From the NCBI RefSeq assembly GCF_016741875.1, contig NZ_JAERRF010000009.1, positions 310,001-374,000 of the forward strand: 64,000 bases of DNA, in the 5' to 3' direction. Under the pieces are notes generated by a model. It saw only the letters and a program-made list of their open reading frames with translations, was not told the origin of the DNA and ran no database searches. The stretch is from Streptomyces coffeae. Its GTDB lineage: Bacteria; Actinomycetota; Actinomycetes; Streptomycetales; Streptomycetaceae. The position numbers and the translations under genes are program-made. Shown here one piece after another: positions 1 to 8,351 of this stretch (positions are counted from its first letter, which is position 1; every line of letters begins with the position of its first letter).

Positions 1-66
1 ATCGGCACGGTGTGGTTCACCACACGGCAGGGTCCGCCGAAGGACCCGGCGCTCCGCAAGATGTAG
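1..66 (+). CDS. C-terminal end of a protein cut by the window edge
   Basis: An open frame enters from the left edge and stops at TAG 64-66. Only 21 residues are visible (ending PPKDPALRKM), too few to name a family. It is convergent with the CoA ligase remnant ending at 311. The 244 bases between the two hold only an unassigned plus-strand frame (about 166-310) with good GC3 but no recognisable domain or ribosome binding site. Confidence 0.55.
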   Translation: MGTVWFTTRQGPPKDPALRKM

Positions 67-310
67 AGGCACTGGGTGGTCGGCTGTGCCGAGGCGCCGG
101 CCCGACTCCACGCAGCCACTCGTACTGACGACGCCGGCCTTCTTCCAGCCTGGTCCGGTCCCACCCGAGATGACATCGGCTCCTTCCTCAGGCTCGCTCG
201 GACGCTCGGCTGTACGGTGCCATCCGCAGTGCGGACCGAGCTGGACGACCTGGTGCACCGCCTGACCCACCTGAGGCGGCTCTGTCGGCATAGAGGTTGG
301 CTCAGGGAAC

Positions 311-1186
311 TCATGCCGTCAGCTCCCTCTTCAGAATCTTCCCCGTCGCACTCACCGGCAGCGAGTCTCGGAACTCCACGATGCGCGGATACTTATACGC
401 CGCGAACTGCGCCTTGCCCCAGGCGAGCAGTTCGCCTTCCGTGGTCTGATCACCAAGGGGTTCGCTGGACGATCGCCTGCCGCCGGCGAACGCGGTGTGC
501 AACTGCACTGTTTGCCCGAACGAGTGAAACAGCGGGAGCGTGACGAGATGCCTGTCGGTCCCCTCGCCGCCGATGAAGCGGTGAACCGTGAGCGCATTCA
601 GGAGCAGGTTGGCGTGGGTGAGCTCAGCGCCCTTCGGCTGACCCGTGGTCCCCGAGGTGTAGAGGATCACGGCGGTGTCAGTTGCCTCTGTCGCGACCGG
701 TTCGTGGGACGGTTCCAGCCCGGCGAGGGCAGCGGAGAGCGTCTCTGCGCCCTGCACGCGTGATGCCGAACCGGGTTCGGCGGTGACCGTGAAGAAGTGA
801 TCGCAGCCATCGGCCCGCTCGAACGCCGCGGGCCCCTCGACGCCCGTGGGCAGGCCTGGGGTTCCCTCGAAACAGAAGTAGGCACGGGCGTCGCTGTCGC
901 GCAGGTGGTAGGCGATCTCGCGCGCCTTGAGCAGCACGTTGAGCGGGACCACGACGGCTCCGGCCTTGAGGATGCCGTAGTAGATGATCGGGAACCACGG
1001 CAGGTTCGGACAGGTCAGCGCCACCTTGTCGCCGGGCTTGATCCCCCGGGACACCAGCAGGTTGGCGACCTGGTTGGCCGCCGCATCGACCTGCTGGTAG
1101 GTCAGCCGGGTCGGGCTCAGGACCACGGCTTCCCGATCTGGGGAGGAGCGGGCGGAGTCCTCCAGCAAGACGGACAGGTTCAACAT
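311..1186 (-). pseudogene. AMP-forming acyl-CoA ligase with internal deletion
   Basis: This is a remnant of an ANL-superfamily (AMP-forming) acyl-CoA synthetase, the enzyme class that activates carboxylic acids to CoA thioesters. ATG 1186 follows a GGAGGT ribosome binding site. The N-terminal part is normal and carries the AMP/P-loop motif YTSGTTGQPKGAELTH and the HSFGQT motif. After about residue 240 the protein jumps to the extreme C-terminus (AAYKYPRIVEFRDSLP, then the catalytic-lysine region TGKILKREL). It is about 290 residues long against roughly 500 in the family. The missing middle should hold most of the adenylation site and the hinge, so the product is probably inactive. The junction lies near 440-480 and keeps the frame. 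It is divergent from the SnoaL remnant at 1773, with AT-rich operator-like sites between them. Confidence 0.85.
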
Positions 1187-1536
1187 CGGATGCGAACCTC
1201 CAGTACGACGTTGGACAGGGGGCAGGAGATGCGCAGGTCCACGTGGCCGAAGGGTTCGGCGAAGGCAGTGGCCTGGCCTTCCCGGCTTGGACCGCACGAG
1301 GCGGCGCGCCACTGTGGCGCCTGAGGGTCGGCCTGGAGCCGCACCGTCCCATCCGGGTGGCCGTTTGCACGCAAGGGACCCGGCGTCGCGGAAGAGCCAG
1401 TTCTTGGCGCGGTCCTGCTGGTGGCAGGCGAAGCCCTGCCGGGGCGGCCAGGCCCAGAGCCTTCGTGTGCGGCGTGGTGCTGGACCTCCACGATGGCTTC
1501 CCGATGTGCCTCAAGGCCACGCTGATCGATCGAGAT

Positions 1537-1553
1537 TCTATTCAATTTATTGA
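1537..1553. promoter_or_regulatory. AT-rich operator-like site, copy 1
   Basis: The 17-mer TCTATTCAATTTATTGA begins with the same nine bases as the perfect inverted repeat at 1738-1754. It is strikingly AT-rich for this genome. It sits about 350 bases upstream of the CoA ligase remnant, so it may be the ligase-side copy of a shared operator. The regulator is unknown. Confidence 0.45.
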
Positions 1554-1737
1554 TTACATGCCGCTACGTTAGCCCCTGGCATCCCGGGAGTCCAGAGGCG
1601 CTCCCACGCATAGGGACGCCGGAGCACGCGCCAGTCAGGTCACCTTGGGACGCGAAGGCCAGGGGAAGGCCCCAAGGCCAGATACATCCCCGTCGAGGCT
1701 GGACAACCAGGACGCCACCCCCCTAGTCTTCGAAATG

Positions 1738-1754
1738 TCTATTCAAAAAATAGA
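1738..1754. promoter_or_regulatory. AT-rich operator-like inverted repeat, copy 2
   Basis: TCTATT-CAAAA-AATAGA is a perfect 6+5+6 inverted repeat ending 18 bases before the ATG of the SnoaL-like gene. The position suits a repressor operator at or just downstream of the promoter. TetR or MarR binding is an inference. Confidence 0.55.
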
Positions 1755-1772
1755 GTACAGGCGAGGTAGCCC

Positions 1773-1982
1773 ATGCGACCCTTCCGCAAGGCCGTCGAAA
1801 GCGGTGACTTGGACGCCGTGGCCGCCCTGTCGGCCGACGACGTCGGCTTCACCAGCCCGGTCGCCTTCAAGCCCGACGGCTTCACGGTGATGGTGCGCCC
1901 GCTCTCGGCCGCCCAGGCGCTCACCGAGGCGATGGGCGCCCGGTTCGACCAGATCTCCCGAGAGGCGGCCGGGAATGAGTGA
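1773..1982 (+). pseudogene. SnoaL/NTF2-like protein with internal deletion
   Basis: The 69-residue product starts like a nuclear-transport-factor-2/SnoaL-like protein (RKAVESGDLDAVAALSADDV, then FTSPVAFKP). It then jumps to the typical family C-terminus (VMVRPLSAAQALTEAMGARF). Full-length members run about 125-135 residues, so roughly 60 central residues, the bulk of the cone-shaped barrel, are missing without loss of frame. It overlaps the following oxidoreductase by 8 bases, which suggests the pair was translationally coupled. A short functional variant is conceivable but unlikely because the fold would be incomplete. Confidence 0.75.
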
Positions 1983-3456
1983 CTTCGACGCCGTGGTCAT
2001 CGGCGCGGGCAACGCCGGGCTCACCGCCGCCACCACCCTGCAACACGCTGGGCTGCACACACTCCTGGTGGAACGCCACAACATCCCCGGCGGCTGCGCC
2101 ACGTCCTTCCGGCGCGGGCGCTTCGAGTTCGAGGTGGCGCTGCACCAACTGTCCGGCGTGGGAACCGAAGACCAGCAGTACACGCTGCGCTCGATGTTCG
2201 ACAGGCTCGGTGTCGGCGACACACTGGAGTTCGTCCAGGAACCCGACCTGTACAGGGCCGTGGTACCCGGCCAGTACGACGTGACCCTGCCCGCCGACTG
2301 GGCCGGCGCCGTAGACGCGCTGGAGGACGCCTTCCCCGGAAACCGCCGGCGCGTCGAACGGTTCTTCGCGCTCGTCAAGGACATCGTGCTCGGGTACATC
2401 GCCGTCATGCGCAAGACGCCCGCCGCCGACGTCGATCCCGTGTTCTTCCGCCGGGCGCTGCGCCCGTTCAAGGACGTCCTGGATGAGCACTTCGACGATC
2501 CCCGCATCACGTCGGCCCTCGGCGCGTACTGGCCCTACCTCGGGCCGCCGCCCTCCCGGCTCGCCTTCCAGGAGATGGCGCTGATGCTCTACGCCTACAT
2601 CGAGTTCAAGCCCTGGCACATCAGGGGCGGCTCGCAGGCCATGTCGAGTGCGCTCCTCGACTCCTTCGTCGCGGCGGGAGGCCAGGCCCGCTTCAACACC
2701 GCGGTCGAGGCGATCCTGACCGAGCGCGGCCGTGTCGTGGGCGTCCGTTTCGACGACGGCCAGGAGGTGTCCGCCCGCGACGTAGTCTCCAACGCCTCGC
2801 TCCCCGTCACCTACGCGATGCTCGACGACGTCGTGCCGACGGCCGTACGGGACGACCTCGCCACGCGGCGCATCGGCGTCTCGGGCTTCGTCCTGCACAT
2901 GGGGCTCGACGCCTCGCCCGCCGACCTCGGTTTCACCACCAGCACCACCTTCGTCAACACCGACATGGACGACGACCGCACCTACGCCTCGTGGCACTCA
3001 CTGGAGCCCGCCCGTGGAATCTGCATCTCCTCCTACGACGTCGAGCCGATCGGCTTCGCCCCCGCGGGCGCAAACCACGTCAGCCTGATGACGCTGCAAT
3101 ACAGCGACGCCTGGGAGAAGGTCCCGCCCGCCGCGTACGCGCGCACCAAGTTCGCCTACGCCGAAACCCTGCTCGACCTGGTGGAGACGACCCTGCCCGG
3201 CATCCGGGACGCCATCGAGGAGGCCGACGTCGCCACCCCGCTGACCCACGCCCGCTATCTCGGTCACCCCAGCGGCGCGATCTACGGCTACGAACAGGAC
3301 CGCACCCACAGCTGGCTGTTCCGCAACAGCGAACGCGAGACGCACGTGGCCGGCCTGCACCTTGCCGGCTCCTGGGCCGGCAGCGGCGGCTTCCAGCCCA
3401 CGCTCGAAGCCGGTCACCGTGTCGCACAGCGTCTGCTGCGCGCCCGGGCCGCCTGA
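1975..3456 (+). CDS. FAD-dependent oxidoreductase, phytoene desaturase/CrtISO-like
   Basis: This 493-residue protein belongs to the amine-oxidase/phytoene-desaturase-like FAD superfamily (carotenoid isomerase and retinol-saturase relatives). The N-terminal dinucleotide-binding motif is VVIGAGNAGLTAA near residues 7-19, followed by an FAD-ribose glutamate region (LLVERHNIPGGCATSF). The C-terminal FAD motif region is HLAGSWAGSGGFQPTLEAG. Length and both ends are normal for the family, so it appears intact although its neighbours are damaged. The start is ATG 1975, inside the end of the SnoaL-like gene, and the next gene begins 18 bases downstream. A substrate cannot be read from the sequence; a hydrophobic polyene or terpenoid is an inference from the family. 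Confidence 0.85.
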   Translation: MSDFDAVVIGAGNAGLTAATTLQHAGLHTLLVERHNIPGGCATSFRRGRFEFEVALHQLSGVGTEDQQYTLRSMFDRLGVGDTLEFVQEPDLYRAVVPGQYDVTLPADWAGAVDALEDAFPGNRRRVERFFALVKDIVLGYIAVMRKTPAADVDPVFFRRALRPFKDVLDEHFDDPRITSALGAYWPYLGPPPSRLAFQEMALMLYAYIEFKPWHIRGGSQAMSSALLDSFVAAGGQARFNTAVEAILTERGRVVGVRFDDGQEVSARDVVSNASLPVTYAMLDDVVPTAVRDDLATRRIGVSGFVLHMGLDASPADLGFTTSTTFVNTDMDDDRTYASWHSLEPARGICISSYDVEPIGFAPAGANHVSLMTLQYSDAWEKVPPAAYARTKFAYAETLLDLVETTLPGIRDAIEEADVATPLTHARYLGHPSGAIYGYEQDRTHSWLFRNSERETHVAGLHLAGSWAGSGGFQPTLEAGHRVAQRLLRARAA

Positions 3457-3474
3457 CCCCACAGGGAGAACCCC

Positions 3475-4614
3475 GTGAAGCACCCCCTTGCCCCTCTCCT
3501 CGACGGCCACGACGCCATCCAGGCCGAGATAGACAGCCGCCCCGCCGACAGCACCGACCACGCCACCGGGCTCCGCCGCACACTCGACACGTACCACCCC
3601 AGGCGAGTCACCCTCACGGTCACCGAGGTCATCACGGAGACCGCCACCGCGGCCACCTTCCGGCTGCTCCGTCCCGACGGAGCGGACCTGCCGCCCTTCC
3701 TCGCCGGCCAGTACGTGGGCGTGTTCGCGAACGGCACCAACCGCCCCTACGCCCTTTCCTCCAGCCCGGCGCGCCTGGACCACTGGGACCTCACGGTCCG
3801 CCGGGTCCCCGGTGGCAGGATCAGCAACCACCTGATCGACACCCTCGCGGTCGGTGACACCCTCACCACGACCGGGCCGATGGGCGCCTTCCACCACAAC
3901 CCCCTCTTCCACGGCGACGACGTCGTCTTCCTCGCCGGCGGCTCCGGCGTCGTCCCGGCCATGAGCATGATCCGCGACATCGTCGACCACGGACTCGACC
4001 GCCGCTTCCACCTGATCTACGGCTCCTGTACCGAGGACGACATCATCTTCCGCGACGAACTCAACGCCATCGCCACGGACCGCGATCCGAACATCCGGGT
4101 CGACCACGTCGTCACCGAGCCCGGCCCCGGCTGGACCGGGCCCACCGGGTTCCTGACCTCGTCCCTCATCAAGACACTCGCCGGACCGCTGGACGCACGC
4201 ACGGTCTACGTGTGTGGCCCCCAGGCCCTCTACCCGTACGCCCTGCGGCAGCTCCTCGATCTCGGCCACCCACGCCGCCGCATCCGCTTCGAGGCCAACG
4301 GCGCCCCCGCCGATCCCACCCGCCAGGCGCACTGGCCCGCCAACGCGGCCCCCGACGGCGAAGTCACGGTGACCGCCGCCGGACGCTCGTTCCGCACCCG
4401 CAGAGGCCGCCCGCTCCTGGACGCCCTGGAGGACGAGGGCATCCGCCCGGGGGCGGCCTGCCGCTCGGGCGAATGCAGCCTGTGCCGCGTCCGCGTCCGC
4501 AAGGGCACCGTACACACCGCGGAGGAGGCCAAGCTGCGCATGTCCGACACCCGCCTCGGCTACACCCACTCCTGCGTCGCCTACCCGATCACTGACGTCG
4601 ACCTCGACATCTGA
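3475..4614 (+). CDS. FAD/NAD-binding reductase with C-terminal [2Fe-2S] ferredoxin domain
   Basis: The 379-residue protein has a ferredoxin-NADP-reductase-type module. Its FAD domain (about residues 40-140) contains the flavin motif RPYALSS, and its nucleotide-binding domain (about 145-270) contains GGSGVVPAMSM and YVCGPQ. A plant-type [2Fe-2S] domain occupies about 290-379. The cluster ligands are C329, C334, C337 and C367 (spacing C-x4-C-x2-C-x29-C). Such proteins pass electrons from NAD(P)H to oxygenases or desaturases. GTG 3475 is preceded by AGGGAGAA. The gene lies 18 bases after the FAD oxidoreductase, so the two are probably cotranscribed and may share a pathway. All ligands are present, so it looks functional. 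Confidence 0.9.
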   Translation: MKHPLAPLLDGHDAIQAEIDSRPADSTDHATGLRRTLDTYHPRRVTLTVTEVITETATAATFRLLRPDGADLPPFLAGQYVGVFANGTNRPYALSSSPARLDHWDLTVRRVPGGRISNHLIDTLAVGDTLTTTGPMGAFHHNPLFHGDDVVFLAGGSGVVPAMSMIRDIVDHGLDRRFHLIYGSCTEDDIIFRDELNAIATDRDPNIRVDHVVTEPGPGWTGPTGFLTSSLIKTLAGPLDARTVYVCGPQALYPYALRQLLDLGHPRRRIRFEANGAPADPTRQAHWPANAAPDGEVTVTAAGRSFRTRRGRPLLDALEDEGIRPGAACRSGECSLCRVRVRKGTVHTAEEAKLRMSDTRLGYTHSCVAYPITDVDLDI

Positions 4615-4792
4615 CCAGAAGGAGTTCGCCTGGGGCCGATCGTTCCGGGGGAGCCGCGGCGCCTCCGCCACGTCCGCGACCGCGTCTCGCGACAACTCGA
4701 CCAAGGCGTCGACGCGTTCGCGCCAGCCCTCAGCGCGTCGGCGTCTGCCCGCCGACCACACCGGCGTCATCGCCGCCACACCGGAGTCTTTG

Positions 4793-6849
4793 ATGATTCG
4801 AACCTACCCCCGTCTGCTGGAGCCCCTCGAACTGGGCTTCACCACCCTGCGCAACCGGGTCCTTATGGGATCCATGCACGTCGGCCTGGAGGAGGCACCC
4901 AACGGCTTCGAGCGGATGGCCGCGTTCTACGCCGAACGTGCCCGCGGCGGCGTCGGCCTGATCGTCACCGGCGGCATCGCCCCCAACGAAGCCGGCCGCC
5001 CCTACCCGGGCGGGGCCATGCTGACGACTGACGAGGAAGCGGCACAGCATCGTGTGATCACCGAGGCGGTCCATGCCGCGGGCGGAAAGATCGCGATGCA
5101 GATCCTCCACTTCGGCCGCTACGCCTACCACCCTGACCTGGTCGCGCCCAGCGCGGTACAGGCGCCGATCAGCCCCCACGTACCCCGGGCGCTGACCGAC
5201 ACCGAGGTCGAGCAGACCATCGAGGACTACGTCCGCTGCGCACTCCTGGCCCGGCAAGCCGGATACGACGGCGTCGAGGTGATGGGCTCCGAGGGCTACC
5301 TCATCAACGAGTTCATCGCCCGCCGCACCAACCAGCGCACCGACCGGTGGGGCGGGCCTTACGAGCACCGCATGCGATTCCCCGTCGAGATCGTCAGACG
5401 GATACGTCAGGCGGTGGGCGAGGAGTTCATCATCGTCTACCGGCTCTCGATGCTGGATCTGGTGTCGGACGGCTCGACCTTCGACGAGGTTGTCACCCTC
5501 GCCAAGGCGGTCGAGGTGGCCGGGGCAACCATCATCAACACCGGGATCGGCTGGCACGAGGCCCGCATTCCCACCATCGCCACCTCTGTGCCCCGCGCCG
5601 CCTACGCCTGGGTCACGAGGAAGCTGATGGGCCAGGTCTCGGTGCCGCTGGTGACCAGCAACCGGATCAACACACCGGAGAAGGCCGAGCAGCTCCTGAC
5701 CGAGGGATACGCCGACATGGTCTCACTGGCCCGGCCACTCCTGGCCGATCCGGACTTCGTCGCCAAGGCAGCGGCCGGCACCCCCCAGGCGATCAACACC
5801 TGTATCGGCTGCAACCAGGCTTGCTTGGACCACACCTTCGCGCTGAAGATCACCTCCTGCCTGGTCAACCCCCGCGCCTGCCACGAGACCGAACTCGTCC
5901 TCTCCCCCACCCAGCACAGCAAGAACCTCGCCGTCGTCGGCGCCGGCCCGGCCGGGCTCGCCTTCGCCGTGAGCGCGGCTCAGCGCGGCCACACCGTCAC
6001 ACTCTTCGACGCCGCCGACGAGATCGGCGGCCAGCTCACCATCGCCCGCAAGGTGCCGGGCAAGCAGGAGTTCAACGAGACGCTGCGCTACTTCCGTCAC
6101 CAGCTCGACGCGACCGGGGTCACGGTCCGCCTCAAGACCACGGTCATCGCCGACGACCTGGCCGCAGGCGGCTACGACGAGGTCATCCTTGCCACCGGCG
6201 TCATCCCGCGCATCCCCGACCTGCCGGGTGCCGACCACCCGACGGCCCTGGGCTACCTGGACGTGCTGCGCGACAACGCCCCTGTCGGCAGGCGTGTGGC
6301 GATCCTCGGCGCCGGCGGCATCGGCTTCGACGTGGCCGAGTTCCTCACCGACCCCGGCGAGAACGCCCACGACGTCGCCACCTTCCTCGCCACCTGGGGC
6401 GTCGACGCCGACCACCGCGGTGCCGGCGGACTCACCGCCCCCGCACGGTGCACCTACCCGCGCGAGGTGACCTTGCTTCAGCGCAAGACCACCAAGGTAG
6501 GCGCCGGCCTGGGCAAAACCACCGGCTGGATCCATCGCAGCGAGCTCAAGCACCGCGGCGTGGCCATGGTCGCCGGCGCCGTCTACGACCGCATCGACGA
6601 CGAGGACCGCACTACCGGGTCGACGACACCAGCCGTGTCCTTGCCGTTGACAACGTCATCTTGTGCACCGGCCAGGAGCCCAACCGCGGACTGCACGACC
6701 AGCTCGTCGCACGCGGCATCACCGTGCACCTCATCGGCGGCGCCGATGAGGCAGCCGAACTCGACGCCAAGCGCGCTGTCGACCAGGGCACCCGCCTGGC
6801 ACTGGCCCTGTCGGGCAAGACCCACATTCCATTCTCATCAGCGAGTTGA
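4793..6849 (+). pseudogene. 2,4-dienoyl-CoA reductase/NADH:flavin oxidoreductase, frameshifted
   Basis: This is a FadH/old-yellow-enzyme-family protein with an N-terminal FMN TIM barrel and a C-terminal FAD/NAD(P) domain. The [4Fe-4S] ligands are visible in the segment CIGCNQACLDHTF...SC (C-x2-C-x3-C-x11-C, DNA near 5800-5860). A dinucleotide motif VVGAGPAGLAFAVSAAQRG follows near 5935, and GAGGIGFDVAEFL near 6307. At 6608-6610 the frame breaks. Coding continues one frame over (HYRVDDTSRVLAVDNVILCTGQEPNRGLHD) to TGA 6847-6849, consistent with one missing base. The combined length of about 685 residues matches the family. ATG 4793 with upstream GGAG is preferred over TTG 4790. A sequencing error is possible, but other damaged genes nearby favour a real mutation. 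Confidence 0.85.
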
Positions 6850-7359
6850 TCGGAGATCCTTCCGTACCCCAGCAAGGCCACTACCGCCGCGGGCGATGTG
6901 CGCCGCCTTCACCTTCCCCGGCATCGGTCGCGTCGTCCCGCTCCGCGCGTCGGTCGTGCCCGCGCGTGGTGGACTTCAACGCCCGGCTCCACGCCGCCGA
7001 ACGCCACGGCGTCGTCGTGCTCAACGTTTCCCGCGGCCGGTCACCACCGACCCGCGCCTGTGGAGGGCGAGCCGCCTCCACCTCACGCCGCTGCACGCCC
7101 GCATCGCGGCGGCAGCCGCCGATGCGCTCGCCCTGCCCGGCAGCGACAGCAGCTGGAGCGAGTCACGCCGCCACGCGCCTCCGACCGCTGCGGCGGTATG
7201 CCTGCCGAGAGGCGGCGTGGATCGGCACCTTCCTCGGACCGGCCCTGGATCCTGTGCGTCTGTGCGGACGCTCTTCCGGCGACGGCAGCGTCGCCAAGCC
7301 CCCGGAACTGCTCCCGGTGCGGGCACCGTGTGCCGCTGGCCCCGACGGCGACGCTGCTG
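6850..7359. other. Gene-poor stretch holding a decayed hydrolase
   Basis: The 510 bases lie between the frameshifted dienoyl reductase and the PadR gene. Apart from the SGNH hydrolase fragments at 6963-7165, no coherent frame was found. The long open frames here lack ribosome binding sites and read as low-complexity Arg/Pro/Ala. Confidence 0.6.
6963..7165 (+). pseudogene. Remnant of SGNH/GDSL hydrolase
   Basis: Two adjacent frames carry consecutive parts of a typical actinobacterial SGNH-hydrolase C-terminus. The first (about 6963-7030) reads RVVDFNARLHAAERHGVVVLN. After a frame change, about 7035-7165 reads TTDPRLWRASRLHLTPLHAR followed by IAAAAADALALPG. The second piece spans the block where the catalytic histidine normally sits (DRLHLTPxGH), here RLHLTPLHA. 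No N-terminal block with the nucleophile serine is present upstream, so only a decayed 3' piece remains. Confidence 0.6.
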
Positions 7360-7929
7360 TCAGGGCGCGATCTGCGCTGCGGCCCGCCGCTCCAGTACAG
7401 CCAGACCCTGCTCACACCAGCGCTGGTTCTCGCGCTCGAACGACAGACCGCGCATCAGCGTGAGGTAGGGGCCGACACGCTCGGCGGTGGCGAGGTACTC
7501 CTCCTCGAACCGGCCATCGAGCAATCGGGCGCGCTGGCGCTCGTAGCGGGCGATCTTGGCCTCCGCCCAGTTCATGCGCTCCCGCAGCGCGGCCCGCACA
7601 GCCTCCGCGTCGCCCGAGTCGACGGCCTGCACCTTCACCAGCAGCTCGTCGCGGATCGCGCTGGGCTTCGGGGGTTCGGCGGTGAACTCGTGAAGCGCGC
7701 GCCTACCAGCCTCGGTCAGCGAGAAGAGCCGCTTGTTCGGCCGCCGCTCCTGCTCCACAACCCGCGCCTGGACCAGGCCCGCCTCCTCCATGCGTTCCAA
7801 CTCCCGGTAGAGCTGCTGCGGGGTGGCCATCCAAAAGTTCGCCGCCGCCGCGTCGAACCCCTTGGCCAGGTCGTATCCCGACGCCTCGCCCTCCAACAGC
7901 GTGGACATGATCGCGTTGCGCAGTGCCAT
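7360..7929 (-). CDS. PadR family transcriptional regulator
   Basis: The 189-residue protein has the PadR winged-helix N-terminus (MALRNAIMSTLLEGEASGYDLAKGF). Wing and recognition segments follow (ATPQQLYRELERMEEAGLV, then RRPNKRLFSLTEAGRRAL). The C-terminal half is charged and helical, as in the PadR/AphA C-terminal dimerisation domain. ATG 7929 matches the family start; an in-frame GTG at 7935 is possible. A perfect inverted repeat at 7968-7987 lies about 40 bases upstream, a plausible autoregulatory operator that would also control the divergent small gene and the YhgE-like membrane gene at 8352. PadR proteins often repress a nearby transporter, which fits this context by inference. Confidence 0.9.
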   Translation of the reverse strand: MALRNAIMSTLLEGEASGYDLAKGFDAAAANFWMATPQQLYRELERMEEAGLVQARVVEQERRPNKRLFSLTEAGRRALHEFTAEPPKPSAIRDELLVKVQAVDSGDAEAVRAALRERMNWAEAKIARYERQRARLLDGRFEEEYLATAERVGPYLTLMRGLSFERENQRWCEQGLAVLERRAAAQIAP

Positions 7930-7967
7930 ACGCACAGCTTACCGCGTCGAGATACTGGCAACCTTGT

Positions 7968-7987
7968 ATAGTCAAAAAAGTGACTAT
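7968..7987. promoter_or_regulatory. Operator-like palindrome between PadR and divergent gene
   Basis: ATAGTCA-AAAAAG-TGACTAT is a perfect 7+6+7 inverted repeat in the divergent promoter region. It abuts the possible ATG 7986 of the plus-strand reading frame and lies about 40 bases upstream of PadR. A PadR or TetR dimer is the likely ligand by context only. Confidence 0.65.
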
Positions 7988-8276
7988 GCCTCCATGGGTG
8001 GAACCTCGCCGCCCGCGCACCGGTGCCGCTGCTCGACAGAGCCAGGTTCTTCGCTGCGCGGCGGAGGAGTTCGCCCGACGTGGCCCGGACGCCGTCACCG
8101 TCCACGTGATCACAGGCAAGACGGGCCAGGACTGGTCCTGGGCGGCACACGACGCGGATGTCGCCCGGCTGTGCCGGAGCCGTCTCGCCCAACTGCCCGG
8201 CGGCAAGCCGGCGGCCGCCCAGCTGCTGCTCACGGTCGCCCACACGGGAGTCCAGGCGCTCGACATCGGCCACTGA
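7986..8276 (+). CDS. Small protein, possible truncated TetR-type regulator
   Basis: The 96-residue frame begins at ATG 7986, which overlaps the palindrome. Residues about 14-29 (ARQSQVLRCAAEEFARRG) look like the first helix of a TetR DNA-binding domain. The helix-turn-helix that should follow is absent, and the remainder (through RLAQLPGGKPAAAQLLLTV) is unfamiliar. The simplest reading is a TetR gene that lost most of its middle in frame, like two other genes in the first 8 kb. A genuine small protein cannot be excluded. No strong ribosome binding site is present. It lies 75 bases upstream of the YhgE-like gene. Confidence 0.4.
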   Translation: MPPWVEPRRPRTGAAARQSQVLRCAAEEFARRGPDAVTVHVITGKTGQDWSWAAHDADVARLCRSRLAQLPGGKPAAAQLLLTVAHTGVQALDIGH

Positions 8277-8351
8277 AACAGCGCAACACCGCCATAGACC
8301 CGAACGGCAACTCAACTATCCAGCCCTCCCCGTGATCCCACTGGAGCCACC

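Larger units (their letters stand above)
1187..1772. other. Divergent intergenic region without a recognisable gene
   Basis: The 586 bases separate the CoA ligase remnant from the SnoaL remnant. Minus-strand frames between 1200 and 1545 show short protein-like stretches that change frame and match nothing I recognise, so this may be a decayed gene. The useful content is two related AT-rich sites at 1537 and 1738, listed separately. Confidence 0.5.

Noticed and set aside
76..543. Plus-strand open frame opposite the CoA ligase remnant
   Set aside because: No ribosome binding site, and its second half is antisense to clear ligase coding sequence. Only about 166-310 looks coding-like and it has no recognisable family.
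1975..4779. Long minus-strand frames antisense to the oxidoreductase and reductase
   Set aside because: They mirror high-GC codon structure of the opposite strand, lack motifs and start signals, and are typical actinomycete antisense shadows.
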